A stretch of DNA of 64,000 bases. Origin: Clostridiales bacterium (GTDB lineage: Bacteria > Bacillota > Clostridia > Saccharofermentanales > Saccharofermentanaceae). The stretch lies in contig JAFWQC010000103.1 of the NCBI GenBank assembly GCA_017509245.1, positions 1 through 64,000 on the forward strand, given 5' to 3'. Both the position numbers and the translations under genes were made by a program. The notes under the pieces are model-generated. The model was not told the DNA's origin. It made no database searches and saw only the letters and a list, made by a program, of their open reading frames with translations. Positions 59,845 to 64,000 of this stretch are shown here, piece by piece; position 1 is the stretch's first letter, and each line of letters starts with the position of its first letter.

Positions 59845-60619
59845 GAGGTCTCGCGCCTCTTTAATGCTTTAGCTTCACAATGTGTGTCTTATATGGGTTA
59901 AACAATAGAACTGTCTGCGGACCTTAATCCTGATTTCTGCCAGATGGATGTGCTTATGCTTTTTCATTCATGGCGGAAAAGAAAGGGCGCAGTTGCTGTT
60001 GTCTACACTCCCTATAAGTTATCCCCGATAAAGCAATTATATCAGAATAAATCAGGAATTTTTATCTTTTACTTAAGGGAGCGGTGTAAGGGCGGGAAGG
60101 ATCACGGCTAGCCGGCTCATCAATGCAGGATGCAATAAGGGGAATACGGGTAAATACTATAAAAATGTGGCATACAATGAGACACTACGGAAAAATCCTA
60201 TAAAAATGCGGCATGCGATGAGGCACTACCGCATCATTTGCCTCATTATTTGTTGTTTAACGATAAATAATGTTGCAAGCAATGTGGCACTGCCGCATCA
60301 GTTGCCTCATTTTTAGAGCAATAACCGAATCCCAAACTGTCATGAAAGCATCGTTTCATTACCCTGACGGGTGGTTTGGGAGGAGTTTCAAAATACGTTT
60401 CCTAACCCACTCCTGAAGATGCAAAATCAGGAACCGTTTTGAGCAAAATTTTTATTCACTCAAAAAACCGACAAATAAATCGACAGAAAAACCGACACAA
60501 CTTGTATGATTGGGATTTTTACCCCCCAAAATTGAGACTTTAGGCTATGGAATGAGACTGTGATTTGTGCTCATAATGAGAGCGAAACGATTAATGCTTC
60601 AAAAAGGGGATTTGGAATT
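59845..60619. other. Gene-free region with family 3 repeats
   Basis: About 770 bases. It has GCGGCA/TGAGGCA nested repeats (60165-60312), three copies of the ACCGACAA motif (60462-60500) and the conserved block before nuclease copy B (60518-60562). No gene was supported. Confidence 0.55.
60222..60312. repeat. 91-bp direct repeat, left copy
   Basis: It begins GGCACTACCGCATCATTTGC, contains CATTATTTGTTG and AACGATAA, and ends GTTGCCTCATTT. The right copy is at 61634-61724. Each is made of nested arms (GGCA..TGCC, GCGG..CCGC). Confidence 0.8.
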
Positions 60620-61423
60620 ATGAATAAGATTAATTGGCCGATGAAAGTACACGCAGTAAAACTCGAGTATCGCAGATTATAACTGCAGAACATGAGACAT
60701 GGTTATTTCAGGGATATTAACGGTAAAAGGACCTTAGTAATCACCTATGATCCAGATGATCCGAAAACATCTTCCCGCCGGCCGAGGAGGTTGCTCACCG
60801 GGTCTTCTTTTGGGAAACGGTTTGCCGAAGAGATTAAAGAATATCTGGAAATCAAAAATGAATATGATGGACTTCTTGCAGATTGGAACGCAAGATACAG
60901 TTTTGAACCGCCAAGAGTGAGATTTCCTATAGTTCAATTCGCTGATCCTCATGTAATGAACAATAATTATTTCAACATTCAGGAAGACCGTTTGGGAAAG
61001 TACACTCCTGATATTCCGACTGTAAGCAAATTTGGTGACCTTAAATCGAAAAATGAACTTATCGGCGCAGAGCTGTTAGAGCAGATGGGGATTCCGTTTA
61101 AATATGAGACACAAGTCTATCTCAAAGGAATCAATGAAACCATCAATCCGGATTACCTCATAAACTTCTATGAAATAGACAGGTGTGCATATCTTGAGAT
61201 ACTTGGTATGAATGATCAAATCGATTATTTCTACAGGTCAGCGAAAAAGATTTATGGCTTCTCCAAAGAAACATACAGACCCGGCCGGGAAGTTATCTAC
61301 ATCTTTTTGTATGATAAGCAAAACTTTGACGAAACGTATTTTGTAGGGGAAGTTCTGTCGGCATTTGAAAGCATGATCCCTGATGATGCACTGATCTGGA
61401 AAGACGATTCAGAAGCAGTTTAA
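60620..61423 (+). pseudogene. PD-(D/E)XK nuclease-like protein, copy B, nonsense at codon 21
   Basis: The reading frame matches copy A (23229-24032) from its first codon: MNKINWPMKVHAVKLEYRRL, then TAA at 60680-60682 where copy A has Lys, then LQNMRHGYF. The rest (60692-61423, 243 residues) is intact and keeps NPDYLINFYEIDRCAYLEILG. The missing piece is only the basic N-terminal 24 residues; a start at Met 60692 lacks a ribosome binding site. It is preceded by the same TTTTTACCCCCC/TGAGACTTT block and followed by the same palindromic element as copy A. It lies between 91-bp direct repeats. Confidence 0.75.
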
Positions 61424-61439
61424 ACTCCATCGTTAGATG

Positions 61440-61550
61440 AGAGTTGGGCTTACCCAACTCTTGAACACCACTCAGCACCTTCTAAGGTGAGCAGTCAATG
61501 GTGCCGCAGGCAAGGCTTGCCGTCCATTGACGGCGAAACCTGAAGGTGCT
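61440..61550 (+). repeat. Two-hairpin palindromic element, family 1 copy 5
   Basis: Hairpin A (GAGTTGGG/CCCAACTC, 61441-61460), the linker TTGAACACCACTC, then hairpin B with AGCACCTTC (61474-61482), GTCAATGG, CCATTGACGGC and GAAGGTGCT (61542-61550). The changed arms keep their complement, as in a structure under selection. It follows copy B directly. Confidence 0.82.
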
Positions 61551-61633
61551 AATAAACCGGCTGCGGTACTGATTTCACAAGTGAAGCAATGCTGGAATGC
61601 GTCTAGCGAGCTCGAAAATGCGGCTAGTAATGC

Positions 61634-61724
61634 GGCACTACCACATCATTTGCCTCATTATTTGTTGATTAACGATAAAAAATGCGGCACGCAATGTGGC
61701 ACTGCCGCATCGGTTGCCTCATTT
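61634..61724. repeat. 91-bp direct repeat, right copy
   Basis: It matches 60222-60312 over its full length with scattered changes (for example GATTAACG for GTTTAACG). The two copies flank nuclease copy B and its palindromic element. Confidence 0.8.
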
Positions 61725-61792
61725 CCTGGCAACAAAAGCCGTGTCATGAAGCCCGGCAATAACATTATTGAATTAAACGCCCCACTCCCCCT

Positions 61793-62530
61793 TTACTTCC
61801 TCTCAAACAAAATATACACGCACTCATACGGGTGGTCGAAGATGAGCACATCCTTGCCCTTGACCTTGTCTTTGAGGATCATGCAGGTGATGAGCATGTC
61901 GCCGGCGCCGCCCATTATGTGAATGACGCTGAACAACAGGATGAAGGGGTTGCCCGTAAATATCGCGATTATTCCCGTGACGATTCCGAGGAGCGTCATG
62001 GGCATCATGGAACCCAAAATGTAGAAGGGCTTTTTAAGCGGGCTTAAGCAGGTGCAGTAGGGCGTGAGCATCTGCGCGATGAAGCCGAACTCTATGTCTT
62101 TCCAGTGGTTTTGTGCTCCAAAGGACCAGAAAAAGCCGTGGATAAGTTCATGGACAACAAAGCATCCGAACATCACTACGAATGTCCCGATTCCCCACAC
62201 AACCGTAAATGCGCCGTAGCGTTCACCGACGGCTGAGGGATAGAAATTCATTCCGTTCCTTATGAGATAAAGCGCAACGACGACCGCAACAAACGGCAGT
62301 ATCGCCAGGGTACCTACGGTATTCGCCTTCATAAGTGAGATTATCCTGTCACGCCTGACGTAGCCCCGGCTCTCTAGCTCAGCCTGCTTCTGAAGAAGGT
62401 TTCTGTAGCGCTTTGTCTCGGCCTCCGACAGGAGCCTCTCGCCATCAGCGGCCTGAACTTTTATCTGCTTTTCTTCGTTTTCCATGCTTTGGTTTTCAAT
62501 GTCTTGGTTTTCCATGCCTTGATTTTCCAT
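61793..62530 (-). CDS. DUF3267 metalloprotease-like membrane protein
   Basis: About 245 residues with four to five membrane helices. The zinc motif is VVHELIHGFFWSFG (H-E-x-x-H), inside a helix as in site-2 proteases. The N-terminus is a run of four 5-residue repeats (GMENQ, GMENQ, DIENQ, SMENE), which come from 15-base tandem repeats. Members of this family have no proven substrate. It follows the DUF5104-like gene, almost overlapping. Confidence 0.8.
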   Translation of the reverse strand: MENQGMENQDIENQSMENEEKQIKVQAADGERLLSEAETKRYRNLLQKQAELESRGYVRRDRIISLMKANTVGTLAILPFVAVVVALYLIRNGMNFYPSAVGERYGAFTVVWGIGTFVVMFGCFVVHELIHGFFWSFGAQNHWKDIEFGFIAQMLTPYCTCLSPLKKPFYILGSMMPMTLLGIVTGIIAIFTGNPFILLFSVIHIMGGAGDMLITCMILKDKVKGKDVLIFDHPYECVYILFERK

Positions 62531-62551
62531 GCCCTGCGCCGCCCTCAAAAA

Positions 62552-63163
62552 TCAATCCAGATCCGGCTTCTTGCCGAACTCGCACACCTTGCCGTCCTTG
62601 TCCCTTAAGGAGGCGCGCTGGATGCCGACGTATCCGTCTTTCGAGGACTTGGTGATGTAATCGACGTAGAGTGTGTATTTATCTTCAGAAGTCGTGATAT
62701 CGAATTTATATGAGACGCACCTGGTGGAGTTCCTGCTCGAGAAACCCGTGACAGTATATTCAACGCTCTTAACATTGCCTTCGATACTGTCTATCAGTTC
62801 CTCTGCATCGTCTTCCTCGACCTCATCGCCTGAGACGCTCTTGGACGCACAGAAATCCGCCAGAAGATCCGGATCTTTTGTGCTTATCGCCGTCGAAATA
62901 TTATGCCCCGCGATATTGGTCTGCTGGTCGCTTACGACACTGTTGGCAGCACCGTTTAACACAATCATCATGATGCCGTAGATAAAAGCCATCACTGACA
63001 TGAAGATGAGGATCCCGCCCCACACGATGCCTCCGATGCGCTTCTTCTTCCTGATCGTGCTCCTGATCGAGAACACCAGAAGAACGATGCCTCCTGCGAG
63101 CATGAGCGCGCTTGCGATAATAAGAACGATCCCGATGACCGATAGTAAATCTGCTGATTCCAT
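62552..63163 (-). CDS. Membrane-anchored protein, possibly DUF5104-like
   Basis: About 203 residues with two N-terminal membrane helices (about residues 9-30 and 38-62) and an exposed domain of about 120 residues (IAGHNISTAISTKDPDLLADFCASKSV, then YTLYVDYITKSSKDGYVGIQRASLRDKDGK). The C-terminal layout is like that of DUF5104-type proteins. GAAGGG precedes ATG 63163. It is cotranscribed with the DUF3267 gene. Confidence 0.7.
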   Translation of the reverse strand: MESADLLSVIGIVLIIASALMLAGGIVLLVFSIRSTIRKKKRIGGIVWGGILIFMSVMAFIYGIMMIVLNGAANSVVSDQQTNIAGHNISTAISTKDPDLLADFCASKSVSGDEVEEDDAEELIDSIEGNVKSVEYTVTGFSSRNSTRCVSYKFDITTSEDKYTLYVDYITKSSKDGYVGIQRASLRDKDGKVCEFGKKPDLD

Positions 63164-63278
63164 AGAAACATCCCTTCTTGTTTTGTCTGGTATCCGCCTT
63201 CTACTATAGCACAACTCGCCTGGAACACTTAAACCCCGGCGCCCCCGAGCCAAGGCAACACGCCTGGTTCTCCGCGGC

Positions 63279-63986
63279 TCAGAGCCCGAACTGCTTCATC
63301 ATGGCCTTATATTCTTTCGCGAAAATCGGGTCTCTTATGTCTCCCCAGTCCTCACGCAAACGCTTAGGCTCCCAGTAAGGCTCATTGGACTTCGCTTCTT
63401 CGCACGCCTTCACGATATTCATATCGATGTGCGGCCAGAAGCCGATGCTGTTATTCATGAATTTCCTTCCCGGATTCTCATTGCCCTTGAGCGGAAGCTC
63501 CTTATAAAGCCTTCCAATGCAAAGGCAGATCTTGTCACGATCAAGCGCACTTATGGATCTTCCGTACATAATGGGATAGTCGATCTCATCCGGAAGCGGC
63601 GCATTACCGATTATCTCGCAGTCGCCGTAAAAGAAAATATTGTCCATGACATATTCCGAAGGACAACTGTCCAGCTTGGAAAGCTCCTCAATGCTGACAT
63701 CCGGGTCTTCCGTAACGATGTGATAGATCGACACGCACACGGGTCTCGTCATGAGCACATTCCAGAAAGCGCCACCGGACTTCACCCACTTATGCACATC
63801 AAAAAGGATCCTGCCGTAACCATAATTCCTGCGGTCGAACTTGAAACGGAAGAAATCGCCTTCCTTGAATTTGCAGTGTTTTCTCCCCGCGCTCGAAAAC
63901 TCCTCCACCTCAGCAAGATCCTTCTCCGTCGTCTCAGCAGTCCACTTAGCTAAGAACTCCTCCCAAGGCAGCTTCACGCAAGCCAT
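63279..63986 (-). CDS. Imm26-like protein, possibly incomplete at the window edge
   Basis: At least 235 residues. The segment FKEGDFFRFKFDRRNYGYGRILFDVHKW near residues 40-67 is characteristic of Imm26 (immunity 26 / phosphotriesterase HocA-like) proteins, followed by YHIVTEDPDVSIEEL. Imm26 proteins protect against polymorphic toxins, but many occur without a toxin gene. The ATG at 63986 is 14 bases from the window end and the frame stays open beyond it, so the true start could lie outside. Confidence 0.7.
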   Translation of the reverse strand: MACVKLPWEEFLAKWTAETTEKDLAEVEEFSSAGRKHCKFKEGDFFRFKFDRRNYGYGRILFDVHKWVKSGGAFWNVLMTRPVCVSIYHIVTEDPDVSIEELSKLDSCPSEYVMDNIFFYGDCEIIGNAPLPDEIDYPIMYGRSISALDRDKICLCIGRLYKELPLKGNENPGRKFMNNSIGFWPHIDMNIVKACEEAKSNEPYWEPKRLREDWGDIRDPIFAKEYKAMMKQFGL

Positions 63987-64000
63987 GTGCGAACTGTAGT

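Noticed and set aside
61499..61900. A 131-codon plus-strand frame overlapping the right 91-bp repeat
   Set aside because: It runs through palindromic repeats and into the DUF3267 gene in antisense, without a ribosome binding site.
1..64000. tRNA or rRNA genes
   Set aside because: No cloverleaf with a GGTTCGAATCC-type arm and no conserved rRNA segment was found by eye; a tRNA search program would be decisive.

Overview
The window looks like the chromosome of an anaerobic Gram-positive bacterium of the class Clostridia (Lachnospiraceae/Oscillospiraceae-like). The reasons are the MurT/GatD cell-wall pair, a YolD/DNA polymerase Y pair, a DUF2975/YozG-type regulator pair, DUF6465, DUF3267 and NADAR proteins, strong GGAGG ribosome binding sites, and a short holin-like type I toxin. 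No rRNA, tRNA or CRISPR array was seen. Taxonomy is inferred from gene content only.

0-15 kb is mostly housekeeping. An ORF-less group II intron lies directly behind the terminator of an MFS exporter whose expression appears to be set by a leader-peptide attenuator. Then come Nudix and HD hydrolases, a family 2 glycosyltransferase, a TPM-domain protein, a zinc-ribbon gene split by one in-frame TAG, and MurT/GatD, in which the GatD partner has lost its catalytic Cys and His. A phenylalanine-rich leader peptide with mutually exclusive hairpins precedes pheA, a textbook attenuator in a lineage that normally uses T-boxes. A DUF362 ferredoxin protein with its AraC regulator follows, then a queuosine operon (YhhQ transporter and QueF) behind a probable preQ1-I riboswitch, and a protein with two cyclic-nucleotide-binding domains.

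15-36 kb is accessory. It holds a radical SAM/SPASM enzyme with a likely ribosomally made peptide precursor, and an operon headed by a truncated HD-GYP gene. A TetR-controlled pair of flavodoxin-like reductases and a PD-(D/E)XK-like nuclease gene bracketed by palindromic elements come next. The rest is an acyltransferase, CorA, a chloramphenicol acetyltransferase-like gene, several GNATs, lipoproteins and small membrane proteins.

36-53.4 kb is rich in stress and conflict genes: polymerase Y with YolD, a Phd-like antitoxin with an overlapping partner, two copies and one relic of a type I toxin-antitoxin locus, an RtcB/PrfH RNA-repair pair with a small upstream ORF, and a four-gene operon (HNH nuclease, GIY-YIG/DUF2075 helicase, MazG pyrophosphohydrolase, NACHT NTPase) that resembles a composite antiphage system. 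46-53 kb is visibly more AT-rich than its surroundings.

53.5-64 kb holds a transglutaminase-like lipoprotein, divergent zinc-ribbon membrane proteins made of repeated units, a 586-residue protein with an Ada-like zinc tail, a second, nonsense-interrupted copy of the PD-(D/E)XK-like gene between 91-bp direct repeats, a DUF3267 metalloprotease-like protein and an Imm26-like protein at the edge.

Three families of nested palindromes recur between genes. Within two of them the arms change while the geometry stays. The nuclease genes with their attached palindromic element, and the four-gene NACHT operon, are the best candidates for undescribed systems.
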